Below, piece after piece: positions 52,261-63,271 of a DNA stretch of 64,000 bases. The position numbers were made by a program, and so were the translations under genes. The notes under the pieces were generated by a model. That model worked only from the letters and a program-made list of their open reading frames with translations, searched no databases and was not told the DNA's origin. The stretch is taken from the NCBI RefSeq assembly GCF_036227485.1, contig NZ_CP109479.1:992001-1056000 (forward strand), read 5' to 3'. Each line of letters starts with the position of its first letter. Positions within the stretch are counted from its first letter, which is position 1. Source of the DNA: Streptomyces sp. NBC_01451. GTDB lineage: Bacteria; Actinomycetota; Actinomycetes; Streptomycetales; Streptomycetaceae.

Positions 52261-53481
52261 CTACGACACCTGCTGGCCCTTCCCGAGACCGATCACGCCG
52301 CCCTTGGAGACGGTGTACAGGTCGGCGTCCCGCTCCGGGTTGACGCCGATCGTCGCGCCCGGCGGGACCTCGACGTTCTTGTCCAGGACGGCCCCGCGCA
52401 CGATCGCGCCCCGCCCGATGCGCACGTTGTCGTGCAGGATCGACCCCTGCACGACGGCACCCGGGTCCACCCGGACACCGGGCGAGAGCACGGAGCGTGT
52501 GACCTGGCCCCGGATGAGGCACCCGGCGCTGATGATCGACTCGCTGGCGATGCCGCCGGCGTTGAAGCGGGCGGGCGACAACTGGCCGGAGTGGGTGTAG
52601 ACGGGCCAGCTGCGGTTGTAGAGGTTGAAGGCGGGCCGCTCGGCGATCAGGTCCATGTGGGCGTCGTAGTACGCGTCGAGCGTGCCCACGTCCCGCCAGT
52701 AGCCCTGGTCGCGGGTGGTCTCGCCGGGCACGTGGTTCTGGCTGAAGTCGTAGAGCTGGGCCTCACCCCGGTCGGTGAGCGCGGGCAGGATCGAGCCGCC
52801 CATGTCGTGCACGGAGTCGCCGTCCTCGGCGTCCCGCTGAAGGGCCTCGATGAGGGCCTTGGTGGTGAAGATGTAGTTGCCCATCGAGGCGAACACGCAC
52901 CCGGGGTCGCCGGGCAGGCCGGGCGGGTCGGCGGGCTTCTCCAGGAAGCCCTGCACGGTCTGGCCGTCCGAGCCGGGACTGATCACGCCGAAGGACGACG
53001 ACTCGGCGCGCGGCACCCGGATGCCCGCGACGGTGACCCCCGCGCCGCTGTCGATGTGCTGGTTGAGCATCTGGCGGGGGTCCATGCGGTAGACGTGGTC
53101 GGCACCGAACACGGCGACGTAGTCGGGCTGCTCGTCGTGCACGAGGTTGAGGGACTGGAGGATGGCGTCGGCACTGCCCAGGTACCAGCGCGGGCCCAGG
53201 CGCTGCTGGGCGGGGACCGGGGTGACGTAGTTGCCGAGCAGACTGGACATCCGCCAGGTGGTGGTGATGTGCCGGTCCAGCGAGTGCGACTTGTACTGCG
53301 TGAGCACGCAGATGCGCATGATGTCACCGTTGACGAGGTTGGACAGGACGAAGTCGACCAGGCGATACGTTCCGCCGAAGGTCACCGCTGGTTTCGCGCG
53401 GTCCGCGGTCAAGGGCATCAGGCGTTTGCCCTCTCCGCCCGCCAGCACGATCCCGAGCACAGAAGGCCCACCACGACGCAT
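52261..53481 (-). CDS. glgC: Glucose-1-phosphate adenylyltransferase (ADP-glucose pyrophosphorylase)
   Basis: 406 residues from ATG 53479-53481 with GGGGAG six nt upstream. The catalytic nucleotidyltransferase domain has [42 protein letters not shown] and the [14 protein letters not shown]g2+ site. [19 protein letters not shown] and the left-handed beta-helix repeats (about 290-400, [16 protein letters not shown]) follow. It makes ADP-glucose for glycogen or maltose-1-phosphate. It lies 53 nt behind the glycosyltransferase gene on the same strand. Confidence 0.94.
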   Translation of the reverse strand: MRRGGPSVLGIVLAGGEGKRLMPLTADRAKPAVTFGGTYRLVDFVLSNLVNGDIMRICVLTQYKSHSLDRHITTTWRMSSLLGNYVTPVPAQQRLGPRWYLGSADAILQSLNLVHDEQPDYVAVFGADHVYRMDPRQMLNQHIDSGAGVTVAGIRVPRAESSSFGVISPGSDGQTVQGFLEKPADPPGLPGDPGCVFASMGNYIFTTKALIEALQRDAEDGDSVHDMGGSILPALTDRGEAQLYDFSQNHVPGETTRDQGYWRDVGTLDAYYDAHMDLIAERPAFNLYNRSWPVYTHSGQLSPARFNAGGIASESIISAGCLIRGQVTRSVLSPGVRVDPGAVVQGSILHDNVRIGRGAIVRGAVLDKNVEVPPGATIGVNPERDADLYTVSKGGVIGLGKGQQVS

Positions 53482-53534
53482 CGCCGCTCCCCTCACCGTG
53501 GTTGTGCACGATGCTTTCCCGTACGCCGGACGGG

Positions 53535-54704
53535 CTAAGCCTGTTGACCTTGTTTGAGGATCTCCTCATAGAGCCCTACCGTCCGTCTGGCCACGGCGTC
53601 CCAGCCGAACTCCTCCACCGCGCGCTCCCGTCCGGCGTCTCCCATGCGGCGCGCGGTCTCCGGATCGCCGATGACGGAGTCCAGGGCTCGCGCGAGGTCC
53701 GCCTCGAAGATCGCCGAGTCGTCGTTCAGGGACACCAGTACCCCGGTTCTCCCGTCCTCCACCACCTCGGGGATGCCGCCGACCCGCGAGGCAACCACGG
53801 GGGTTCCGCAGGCCATCGCCTCAAGGTTGACGATACCCAGGGGCTCGTACACGGAAGGGCAGACGAAGACGGTGGCGTGCGTGAGGAGCTGGATGACGTC
53901 CGGGCGCGGCAGCATCTGCGGGATCCAGAAGACGCCCTCGCGTACGGCGCTCAGCTCCTGGAAGAGTTCGCGGAACTCCCGGTCGATCTCCGGCGTGTCC
54001 GGGGCGCCCGCGCACAGCACCACCTGGGCCGCCGGGTCGATGTCCCGCACCGCGCGCAGCAGGTGGGGCACACCCTTCTGGCGGGTGATGCGGCCGACGA
54101 ACAGGACGTACGGCCGGTCGGGGTCGACGCCGATCCGGGTGAGGGCGTCCGTGCCGTGGTCGGGGCGGTAGAGGCTGGTGTCGATGCCGTTGTGGACGAC
54201 ATGGACGGTGGCCGGATCGAGGGCCGGGTAGCAGGCGAGGATGTCCTCGCGCATGGCCCCGGACACGGCGATCACGGCGTCGGCGGCCTCGACGGCGGTG
54301 CGCTCGGCCCAGCTCGACAGGGCGTATCCGCCACCGAGCTGCTCGGCCTTCCACGGGCGCAGGGGCTCCAGGGAGTGCGCGGTCATCACGTGCGGGACGC
54401 CGTACAGGAGCTTGGCGAAGTGCCCGGCGAGGTTGGCGTACCAGGTGTGGGAGTGGACGAGGTCGCGGCCTTCGAGGGCGGCGGCGATGGAGAGGTCGGT
54501 GGAGAAGGTGCGCAGCGCGTCGTTGCTCCCGTCGAGCGCCGGCCAGGACCGGTGCCGGACGACGCCGACGCCGCGGCCCTCGCCCCAGCAGTGCACCTCC
54601 AGGTCGGTGAGGGCGCCCAGCTCCCGGGCGAGGAACTCGACATGGACGCCCGCGCCGCCGTACACATCCGGCGGATACTCCCGGGTCAGCAGGCCCACAC
54701 GCAC
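53535..54704 (-). CDS. glgA: GlgA/GlgM-type glycosyltransferase (GT4)
   Basis: 389 residues from GTG 54702-54704 with AGGGAG six nt upstream. Start [26 protein letters not shown] contains the donor/acceptor loop. [20 protein letters not shown] follows, then [20 protein letters not shown] and [21 protein letters not shown] near residue 310, with the EPLGIVNLE catalytic EX7E motif. It is shorter than the E. coli GT5 enzyme and belongs to the actinobacterial GT4 group. The mycobacterial member is now GlgM, which joins ADP-glucose to glucose-1-phosphate to make alpha-maltose-1-phosphate. The glgC neighbour supports this donor. Confidence 0.85.
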   Translation of the reverse strand: MRVGLLTREYPPDVYGGAGVHVEFLARELGALTDLEVHCWGEGRGVGVVRHRSWPALDGSNDALRTFSTDLSIAAALEGRDLVHSHTWYANLAGHFAKLLYGVPHVMTAHSLEPLRPWKAEQLGGGYALSSWAERTAVEAADAVIAVSGAMREDILACYPALDPATVHVVHNGIDTSLYRPDHGTDALTRIGVDPDRPYVLFVGRITRQKGVPHLLRAVRDIDPAAQVVLCAGAPDTPEIDREFRELFQELSAVREGVFWIPQMLPRPDVIQLLTHATVFVCPSVYEPLGIVNLEAMACGTPVVASRVGGIPEVVEDGRTGVLVSLNDDSAIFEADLARALDSVIGDPETARRMGDAGRERAVEEFGWDAVARRTVGLYEEILKQGQQA

Positions 54705-54741
54705 CCAAAACTCCCTGTCTCGGCGGTTGGTCCCCACATGG

Positions 54742-55545
54742 TCACCCAGATGCGGCGTTCGGGGAAGACCATGGGGCCCTGGTGAAGCAGCAGTCTCCGC
54801 AGATCCCGCCGCCGGGCACCCTGTAGTAGAGGCAGCAGCTGCGCCGCCGGAAGGCACCGCCGGTGAGGGTGCCGGACGGGGCGAGGCGGGGGTGGGTGAA
54901 CAGTTCGGCGGCGAGGGCCAGGGCGCGTGCTCCCGCGTCCGCACCCGCGCCGTGCGGCCCGCGCGCCCAGCGGTCGAGCTCGCGGGCCGCGCCGGCCAGC
55001 GCCGAACCCGCGTTGCCCCACAGCAGGCCCTCGGCGACGCCGTAGCGGGCATGCAGGGCGGCTGTGAGGGGCTCCAGATGCCCTCGTACGACGAGATCCG
55101 TGATCGTCGCCGGGTCGGCCGGGCGGGGGCGCACCTCCGTCGCCCACAGGTCGTCGGGGGCGCTCGCGGCGGCGTCCCAGCGGAGCAGGCGGGGATCGAG
55201 GTCGGGAACGCTGCCGTAGAGGACGGCGCAGCCGAGGGCGACGGACCACAGCCGGGCCGCGAGCGCCTGCTGGGCGATCGACGCGGAAACCCGCAGCTCA
55301 GAGGCGTGGATACGGTCCGCGACGGTTTGGACACGAAAAGTTATGGAATCCGCGTAAACATCCTCCCCGCGGTGCGCGTACGCCTGCGCGAGTGTCGGCG
55401 GCGGATCGGCGGGGGCTCCGGCCGTGCGTAGTACGAAGAAGGCGCCGAGCGGTCGGAGCGCGACGAGATCGGGGTCGAGGTCCACGAGAGGCAGTAGTAC
55501 CAGGTCGGGCAGTAGCCGAGAGCAGCAGCACCTCCCCCGCGTCAC
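54742..55545 (-). CDS. FhuF-like [2Fe-2S] protein, ferric-siderophore reductase candidate
   Basis: 267 residues from GTG 55543-55545; a weak AGGGTGG precedes it. The C-terminus has the FhuF iron-sulfur motif CCLYYRVPGGGICGDCC (C-C-x10-C-x2-C). The middle is helical (RVSASIAQQALAARLWSVALGCAVLYG; LLWGNAGSALAGAARELDRW). FhuF proteins reduce Fe(III) bound to siderophores in the cytoplasm. The extra Cys cluster at the very N-terminus (RGRCCCSR) suggests the true start may lie later. No siderophore gene is adjacent. Confidence 0.75.
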   Translation of the reverse strand: MTRGRCCCSRLLPDLVLLPLVDLDPDLVALRPLGAFFVLRTAGAPADPPPTLAQAYAHRGEDVYADSITFRVQTVADRIHASELRVSASIAQQALAARLWSVALGCAVLYGSVPDLDPRLLRWDAAASAPDDLWATEVRPRPADPATITDLVVRGHLEPLTAALHARYGVAEGLLWGNAGSALAGAARELDRWARGPHGAGADAGARALALAAELFTHPRLAPSGTLTGGAFRRRSCCLYYRVPGGGICGDCCFTRAPWSSPNAASG

Positions 55546-55712
55546 CCACCCTGGGGAGGACGTCGGGCCGGGCGTACTCCATCGGCAGTAGGACCCAATG
55601 GATGCTCTGGTACGACGCGAAGACGCCCGCGAGGGGGGATCGTAGTCACCATGGAAGCCGATCGTTCGCCGCGCCGGGCCCCGCGCCCCCGCTGCACGCA
55701 GAGGAGTTGCTC

Positions 55713-58337
<2,625 letters not shown>

Positions 58338-59777
58338 ATGAGCAACTCAGCCCAGATCGGCGTCACGGGACTCGCGGTGATGGGCCGCAACCTCGCCCGC
58401 AACTTCGCGCGCAACGGCTACACGGTCGCGCTGCACAACCGGACGGCGGCGCGTACGCACGCTCTGGTCGAGGAGTTCGGGACCGAGGGCGACTTCATCG
58501 CGGCCGACACCGCCAAGGAGTTCGTGGCCGCGCTGGAACGGCCGCGCCGCCTGGTCGTCATGGTGAAGGCCGGTGAGCCGACCGACGCGGTGATCCAGGA
58601 GTTCGCCCCGCTCCTGGAGCCCGGCGACATGATCATCGACGGCGGCAACGCGCACTTCGCGGACACCCGGCGCCGGGAGCGCGACCTGCGCGAGCAGGGC
58701 ATCCACTTCGTCGGCATGGGCGTCTCGGGCGGCGAGGAGGGCGCGCTGCTCGGCCCGAGCATCATGCCGGGCGGCCCGGTCGAGTCGTACGACTCCCTCG
58801 GTCCGATGCTGGAGAAGATCTCCGCGAAGGCGGAGGACGGCACCCCCTGTGTCTCGCACGTGGGTCCGGACGGCGCCGGGCACTTCGTGAAGATGGTCCA
58901 CAACGGCATCGAGTACGCCGACATGCAGCTCATCGGCGAGGCGTACCAGCTGCTGCGCGATGTCGCCGGGTACTCCCCCGCGCAGATCGCCGACATCTTC
59001 CGCACCTGGAACACGGGCCGTCTCGACTCCTACCTGATCGAGATCACCGCCGAGGTGCTGTCGCACGTGGACGCGGCGACCGGCAAGCCGTTCGTGGACG
59101 TGGTGGTGGACCAGGCCGAGCAGAAGGGCACCGGCCGCTGGACCGTGCAGATCGCCCTCGACCTGGGCGTCCCGGTGTCGGGCATCGCCGAGGCCGTGTT
59201 CGCCCGCTCCCTCTCCGGGCACGCGGCACTGCGCGAGGCCTCGCGCGATCTGGCCGGCCCGAAGGCGACCCCGCTGGGCGAGTCGGAGGCGGCGGCCTTC
59301 GCCGACCGTGTCGAGCAGGCGCTGTACGCGTCGAAGATCGTGTCGTACACGCAGGGCTTCCACGAGATCGCGGCGGGCGGCGCCGAGTACGACTGGGACA
59401 TCGACCTCGGTGCCGTGTCCGCCCTCTGGCGCGGCGGCTGCATCATCCGGGCGGCCTTCCTGGACCGTATCCGCGCCGCGTACGACACGCGGGCGGACCT
59501 GCCGAGCCTGCTGTCCGACGACACGTTCGCGCAGGAGATCGCGGCGGCGCAGGACGACTGGCGCGAGGTGCTGGTCGCGGCAACCCGTCAGGGTGTCCCG
59601 ACGCCGGGCTTCGCAGCGGCCCTCGCGTACTACGACGCCCTGCGCGCGGAGCGCCTCCCGGCCGCGCTGACCCAGGGCCAGCGGGACTTCTTCGGCGCCC
59701 ACACCTACCGCCGCACGGACCGCGAGGGCGCGTTCCACACCCTGTGGGGCGGCGACCGGTCCGAGGTCACCGGCTGA
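58338..59777 (+). CDS. gnd: 6-phosphogluconate dehydrogenase, decarboxylating
   Basis: 479 residues, normal for the NADP-type enzyme. NADP fold VTGLAVMGRNLARNFARNGYTVALHNRT, substrate site VSGGEEGALLGPSIMPGG and HVGPDGAGHFVKMVHNGIEYADMQ with the catalytic Lys, and the signature VVDQAEQKGTGRWTVQ near residue 255. It oxidises 6-phosphogluconate to ribulose-5-phosphate and CO2 in the pentose phosphate pathway. A single gene with an AGGAGCC ribosome site and a downstream hairpin. Confidence 0.96.
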   Translation: MSNSAQIGVTGLAVMGRNLARNFARNGYTVALHNRTAARTHALVEEFGTEGDFIAADTAKEFVAALERPRRLVVMVKAGEPTDAVIQEFAPLLEPGDMIIDGGNAHFADTRRRERDLREQGIHFVGMGVSGGEEGALLGPSIMPGGPVESYDSLGPMLEKISAKAEDGTPCVSHVGPDGAGHFVKMVHNGIEYADMQLIGEAYQLLRDVAGYSPAQIADIFRTWNTGRLDSYLIEITAEVLSHVDAATGKPFVDVVVDQAEQKGTGRWTVQIALDLGVPVSGIAEAVFARSLSGHAALREASRDLAGPKATPLGESEAAAFADRVEQALYASKIVSYTQGFHEIAAGGAEYDWDIDLGAVSALWRGGCIIRAAFLDRIRAAYDTRADLPSLLSDDTFAQEIAAAQDDWREVLVAATRQGVPTPGFAAALAYYDALRAERLPAALTQGQRDFFGAHTYRRTDREGAFHTLWGGDRSEVTG

Positions 59778-59830
59778 GGGTCGCTCCGCGAGATCGGCGG
59801 TTCTCTGGATCGGCGGCTCTTTGGCCGCGG

Positions 59831-59880
59831 AGGCGTGGGGGCTGGTCGCGCAGTTCCCCGCGCCCCTCAAGGGGCGCGGT
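59831..59880 (-). repeat. Dispersed intergenic repeat, copy 4 (gnd terminator)
   Basis: On the minus strand it reads GGGGCGCGGGG, then GCGCGACCAGCC, matching copy 2. A perfect 9-bp hairpin (CCGCGCCCC-TCAA-GGGGCGCGG, 59858-59879) lies 81 nt after the gnd stop, and probably ends that transcript. Confidence 0.65.
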
Positions 59881-59951
59881 TCCGCACCTGGTGTGATGGT
59901 GGGCGGCCGGGGTTTCCGGCCGCCCACCTGATGTTTCCGGCTTGCCTCGGC

Positions 59952-60167
59952 TCAGGACAGCGGCGGGCCCGGTTCGGGGTCGGGGACCGGCTCGGGGCCC
60001 GGGGGCTGTGGGATGGGGGACGGGTCGGGGCCCGGTGGTGTCGGAGTCGGCCCGGGGACGGGCGGTTCCGGGTCGGGGCCCGGCGGGGGACCCGGTGTCG
60101 GGTCCGGGAAGGGGCCGGGGGTGGGGCCCGGCGGTACGGGGTGGGGATACGGGTCCGGTTGCGTCAC
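59952..60167 (-). CDS. 71-residue X-Pro repeat protein
   Basis: 71 residues from GTG 60165-60167 with GGAGG upstream. From residue 4 to 69 nearly every second residue is Pro (37 of 71), with Gly, Asp, Glu, Thr in between (TQPDPYPHPVPPG; PGPDPEPPVPGP). There is no signal peptide, so a cytoplasmic, disordered, extended chain is expected. Such a chain would depend on EF-P for translation. It is compositionally biased DNA and could be a spurious frame, but the ribosome site and clean ends support a gene. Function is unknown. Confidence 0.5.
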   Translation of the reverse strand: MTQPDPYPHPVPPGPTPGPFPDPTPGPPPGPDPEPPVPGPTPTPPGPDPSPIPQPPGPEPVPDPEPGPPLS

Positions 60168-60278
60168 GGTGTCCTCCAGCCTGGGGGTTCGTCGGCTTCG
60201 GCTCTGGACTTCTCCCCGCGTACCCGGCGCACGCGCCCCCACTCACTCCGTCGCGCTACCCGCGCGGGACCAGGTGGG

Positions 60279-60938
60279 TCACCCTCTGCCGGTCGTGGCT
60301 GCCCGTGCAGCCGCCGCGCCCGCCGCCAGTCCCGGCCGGGGACTGGACAGCACCGGCACCGTGGTCGTCGCCAGCGCCTGCGCCGGGGTCGTGGAGGCCT
60401 GGGCGAGGATGATCGCATCGGCGCTGTCGCCGGGGATCGAGTCCACCGCGTCGGTCACCGAACGGACGTAGCCCTCCGAGTCGCCCGCCCGGAAGAGGGC
60501 CCAGGCGCCGTCCACGAACAGCTTCCGCACCTCGGCGGGAAGTCCGGCGCGGCGCGCCTCCTCCTCGACGAGGGCCACCGTGGGTCCGAACGTGCTCTCC
60601 GAGGTCGCGACGACGACCACCCTCGGGCCGATGGCCACCGCGGCGGCGGCCATCGGACGGTCGACCCGCAGCACGGGCACCCCGACCTCCACGGCGACCG
60701 CCTCCGCGACACCGCCGATGGAGGAGCAGGTGCAGAGCACGGCGCCCGCGCCGTCGGCGACGGCCCGTTCCAGGACGGCCCGGACGTCACCCGCCACCGC
60801 GTCGGGCCCTTCGGCCCGGGCCCTGGTCAGCAGGTCCTCGTGGACGAAGTGGGCGAGTTCCAGACCCTGGTGGTCCTCGTCGCGCAGGGCGTCGAACACC
60901 GGGACGTGCAGGGGCGAGGTGTGCAGCAGGGCGAGCAC
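60279..60938 (-). CDS. Aspartate/glutamate racemase-superfamily protein
   Basis: 219 residues if it begins at GTG 60936-60938; AAGGGGA lies about 12 nt upstream. Start LALLHTSPLHVPVFDALRDE, then GAGAVLCTCSSIGGVAEAVA near residue 80 with the first catalytic Cys, VLRVDRPMAAAAVAIGPRVVVVATSESTFGP, and DAIILAQASTTPAQALA near residue 185. The usual second catalytic Cys of racemases is absent in that last motif (ILAQAS). It may be a decarboxylase-like or one-base member. The substrate is unknown. It is next to GNAT and panD genes on the same strand. Confidence 0.78.
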   Translation of the reverse strand: MLALLHTSPLHVPVFDALRDEDHQGLELAHFVHEDLLTRARAEGPDAVAGDVRAVLERAVADGAGAVLCTCSSIGGVAEAVAVEVGVPVLRVDRPMAAAAVAIGPRVVVVATSESTFGPTVALVEEEARRAGLPAEVRKLFVDGAWALFRAGDSEGYVRSVTDAVDSIPGDSADAIILAQASTTPAQALATTTVPVLSSPRPGLAAGAAAARAATTGRG

Positions 60939-60997
60939 GGCGCGGAGAGTCCCCTTGTCAGGCTGTCGGGTCGTCGGGTCGTGGGACTGTCGGGACG

Positions 60998-61342
60998 TCA
61001 GAAGCGGTCGGGGTTCGCCACAAGCCACTCCTTGGCGGCACGGATCAACTGGGGGTCCGCCGCCGGGGCCTCGTCGGGGTGGCGCTCGGCCCACTTCACG
61101 ACGTACGGGCAGAGGGGGGCCACGACGATGCCCTCGCGGGCGGCCATGAGGTAGAGCTCGCGGGCCAGTGAGCCCGCGATGCCCTTTCCCTCGTGCGCCG
61201 GCTCGACGATCGTATGGACCGGGACCAGTGCGCGCCCTCGTGCGGCCAGCACGAAGTACGCGATGTGGCCCACGACCTCCCCCTCCGCCACCGCCTCCAG
61301 GCGGCCTGCCGTCCGGTCGTCGCGGATCTCGATGTCGCTCAT
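60998..61342 (-). CDS. GNAT-fold N-acetyltransferase (YjdJ-like)
   Basis: 114 residues from ATG 61340-61342 with GAGGAG upstream. It belongs to the short GNAT type (PF14542): EAVAEGEVVGHIAYFVLAARGRALVPVHTIVEPAHEGKGIAGSLARE, with the acetyl-CoA loop EGKGIAG, and the C-terminal VVAPLCPYVVKWAERHPD. It is probably a cytoplasmic acetyltransferase of unknown target. It lies 67 nt after panD on the same strand; a link to pantothenate synthesis is not shown. Confidence 0.85.
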   Translation of the reverse strand: MSDIEIRDDRTAGRLEAVAEGEVVGHIAYFVLAARGRALVPVHTIVEPAHEGKGIAGSLARELYLMAAREGIVVAPLCPYVVKWAERHPDEAPAADPQLIRAAKEWLVANPDRF

Positions 61343-61409
61343 GGACACACTCCTCGTGGGGTCCTCGGGTCCTCGGATCGCCGACCGGGCGCGCCGGCTC
61401 ACCGGACGG

Positions 61410-61829
61410 TCAGGCCGTGACCGCCTGCGGGCTGCGCGCCTGGTCCGAACCCGGCACCGGCTCAGCCGGGTCGGCGCCCAGCGCCACGACACGGTTGCCG
61501 TGGTCCACGTGGACAACCGCCGGCCGCAACGCCCGCGCCTCGGCGTCGGTCACCTGAGCGTAACTGATGATGATCACCAGATCTCCGGGATGGACGAGGT
61601 GGGCCGCCGCCCCGTTGATCCCCACGACGCCGGACCCCCGCTCGCCCTCGATGACGTACGTCTCCAGCCGGGCGCCGTTGGTGATGTCGACGATGTGCAC
61701 GAGCTCGCCGGGCAGCAGGTCGGCGGCGTCGAGGAGGTCGGCGTCGATGGTCACGGAGCCGACGTAGTGCAGGTCGGCCTGGGTGACGGTGGCTCGGTGG
61801 ATCTTGGACTTGAACATGGTGCGCAGCAT
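61410..61829 (-). CDS. panD: Aspartate 1-decarboxylase
   Basis: 139 residues from ATG with GGGAG upstream. The pyruvoyl cleavage site is G24-S25 ([10 protein letters not shown]), as in all PanD proenzymes. [20 protein letters not shown] opens it, and [22 protein letters not shown] and [24 protein letters not shown] follow. It makes beta-alanine for pantothenate and CoA. The last ~22 residues extend beyond E. coli PanD and are non-conserved. Confidence 0.95.
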   Translation of the reverse strand: MLRTMFKSKIHRATVTQADLHYVGSVTIDADLLDAADLLPGELVHIVDITNGARLETYVIEGERGSGVVGINGAAAHLVHPGDLVIIISYAQVTDAEARALRPAVVHVDHGNRVVALGADPAEPVPGSDQARSPQAVTA

Positions 61830-62134
61830 GGAGGACTCCCGGACCTAGGCTCCCTGCCTGCGTCTTCGCAGGTCAAGGGCTGTTTCCTTACCTTACGACG
61901 AGTCGCGGGCCCGGTCGTCGTCCGCGGGGTTCCCGAGGACTCGCACCGACCGGACGCCGACCTTCTCGCACATCGTCAGGCCGCGCCCCGGGTCCGTCGC
62001 ACTCCCCGGGCGTGCCGCCGCAACGACGGCGACCAGCCTACGCACCGGCCTTCACCGGCCTCCGTGACCTTCGCCACTGCCGACGACCCGTCCCGGGCTC
62101 CGTAGGCGCGGCCTCCCCGGGGACGGTGGTCCGG
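61830..62134. other. Gap upstream of panD, nothing firmly recognised
   Basis: This 305-nt stretch has a small hairpin CCTGCG-TCTT-CGCAGG at 61857-61872 in the panD leader and TTCCTTACCTTACGA near 61884. No gene was recognised; it may contain decayed sequence next to the rearranged HxlR locus. Confidence 0.4.
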
Positions 62135-62392
62135 TCAGCGCGCGTCCGCCGCGTCCGAGCGCTCCCGGTGCTGACGGATCTCGTCGTGGTGGTCGGCCGC
62201 CCAGCCGATCAGGGAGGCCACGATGTCGTTGAGGCTGGCGCCGAGGGAGGTGAGCGCGTACTCCACGCGTGGCGGCAACTCGGCGTAGGCGGTCCTGGTG
62301 ACCAGGCCGTCGCGGTGGAGCTGGGAGAGGGTGCGCGACAGCATGCGCTGGGAGATGCCGGGGATGTCGCGCTGAAGTTCGGTGTAGCGCAA
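62135..62392 (-). pseudogene. HxlR-type regulator, N-terminus missing
   Basis: About 85 codons: RYTELQRDIPGISQRMLSRTL and RDGLVTRTAYAELPPRVEYALTSLG are the second half of an HxlR winged helix, followed by a normal C-terminus. The first ~30 residues of the fold, with the Cys and the DxIGDKW motif, are absent. Reading upstream in frame (LKGG-LLRYTEL) meets a TGA within about eight codons. A TTG at 62390-62392 could allow translation of the fragment. It is best treated as a truncated regulator whose target gene is also broken. Confidence 0.75.
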
Positions 62393-62409
62393 CAGACCGC
62401 CCTTCAGGG

Positions 62410-62520
62410 GCGAGCGCCCACCTCTTCACCGTGCCGCTCTACAACCGCTCGATGCCCTCGGTGTTCCAGGCATGGCTCGACCAGGTCATCGTCGACCGTC
62501 GCACCATCAACTACGGGCCC
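62410..62520 (+). pseudogene. Azoreductase/NAD(P)H quinone reductase fragment
   Basis: Translating from 62410 gives ASAHLFTVPLYNRSMPSVFQ and AWLDQVIVDRRTINYGP, the active-site region of AcpD/AzoR-type FMN-dependent NADH reductases (usually PMYNWSIPSTFKAWLDQV). The N-terminal flavodoxin half and the C-terminal part are missing; after the GP the frame becomes unrelated. It abuts the truncated HxlR gene, the type of regulator that usually controls such reductases. Confidence 0.65.
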
Positions 62521-62590
62521 CGCCGAGGCGAACCGCTTCTTCAGGACGGGTGCTTGGCACGGACCGGGATCTCCTGGGTCTCCGAAGGCG

Positions 62591-63271
62591 TCAGAGGTCC
62601 CGGACGGCGGGGCGTACGAGGCCGGTCTGGTAGGCGATGACGACGAGTTGGGCGCGGTCACGGGCGCCGAGTTTGGTCAGGGCACGCTGGATGTGGGTGC
62701 GGACGGTCAGGACGCTCAGGACCAGGTCCTCGGCGATGTCGGCGTTCGACTTGCCCTGGGCCGCGAGGGCGGTGACCTCGCGTTCGCGGGGCGTGAGGTC
62801 GGCCAGGCGTTCCGGGGGTGCGAGGAGGCCGCCGGGGGCCGGGGCGGTGAGGAAGCGGGTGATGAGGGCGCGGGTGGCGCCGGGTGAGAGGAGTGCCTCG
62901 CCGGAGGCGACCGTGCGGATGCCGGTGAGGAGGGTGTCGGTGGTGACGTACTTGCCGAGGAAGCCGCTGGCGCCGACGCGCAGTGCCTTGGCCACGTACT
63001 CGTCGGTCTCGAACATGGTGAGGATGAGGACGCGGGTGCCGGCCAGGGCGGGGTCGGCGCAGATGGCTTCGGTGGCGGCGAGACCGTCCGAGCCGGGCAT
63101 CCGGATGTCCATGAGGACGACGTCGGGGTGGTGGGTGCGGGCGAGGTCTGCCGCCTCGTCGCCGTTGACCGCCTCGCCGACCACCTCCATGTCGGCGCAG
63201 GAGTCGATCAGCAGCCGGAACGTGCCCCGCAGCAGGGCCTGGTCGTCGGCGAGCAAGACACGGATGGTCAC
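62591..63271 (-). CDS. NarL/LuxR-family response regulator
   Basis: 226 residues from GTG 63269-63271, which overlaps the kinase stop (GTGA). Receiver domain: VLLADDQALLRGTFRLLID with the acidic pair, VVLMDIRMPGSDG with the phosphorylated Asp near residue 54, and LTMFETDEYVAKALRVGASGFLGK. The C-terminal GerE helix-turn-helix is LTPREREVTALAAQGKSNADIAEDLVLSVLTVRTHIQRALTKLG. Genes it controls are unknown. Confidence 0.93.
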   Translation of the reverse strand: MTIRVLLADDQALLRGTFRLLIDSCADMEVVGEAVNGDEAADLARTHHPDVVLMDIRMPGSDGLAATEAICADPALAGTRVLILTMFETDEYVAKALRVGASGFLGKYVTTDTLLTGIRTVASGEALLSPGATRALITRFLTAPAPGGLLAPPERLADLTPREREVTALAAQGKSNADIAEDLVLSVLTVRTHIQRALTKLGARDRAQLVVIAYQTGLVRPAVRDL

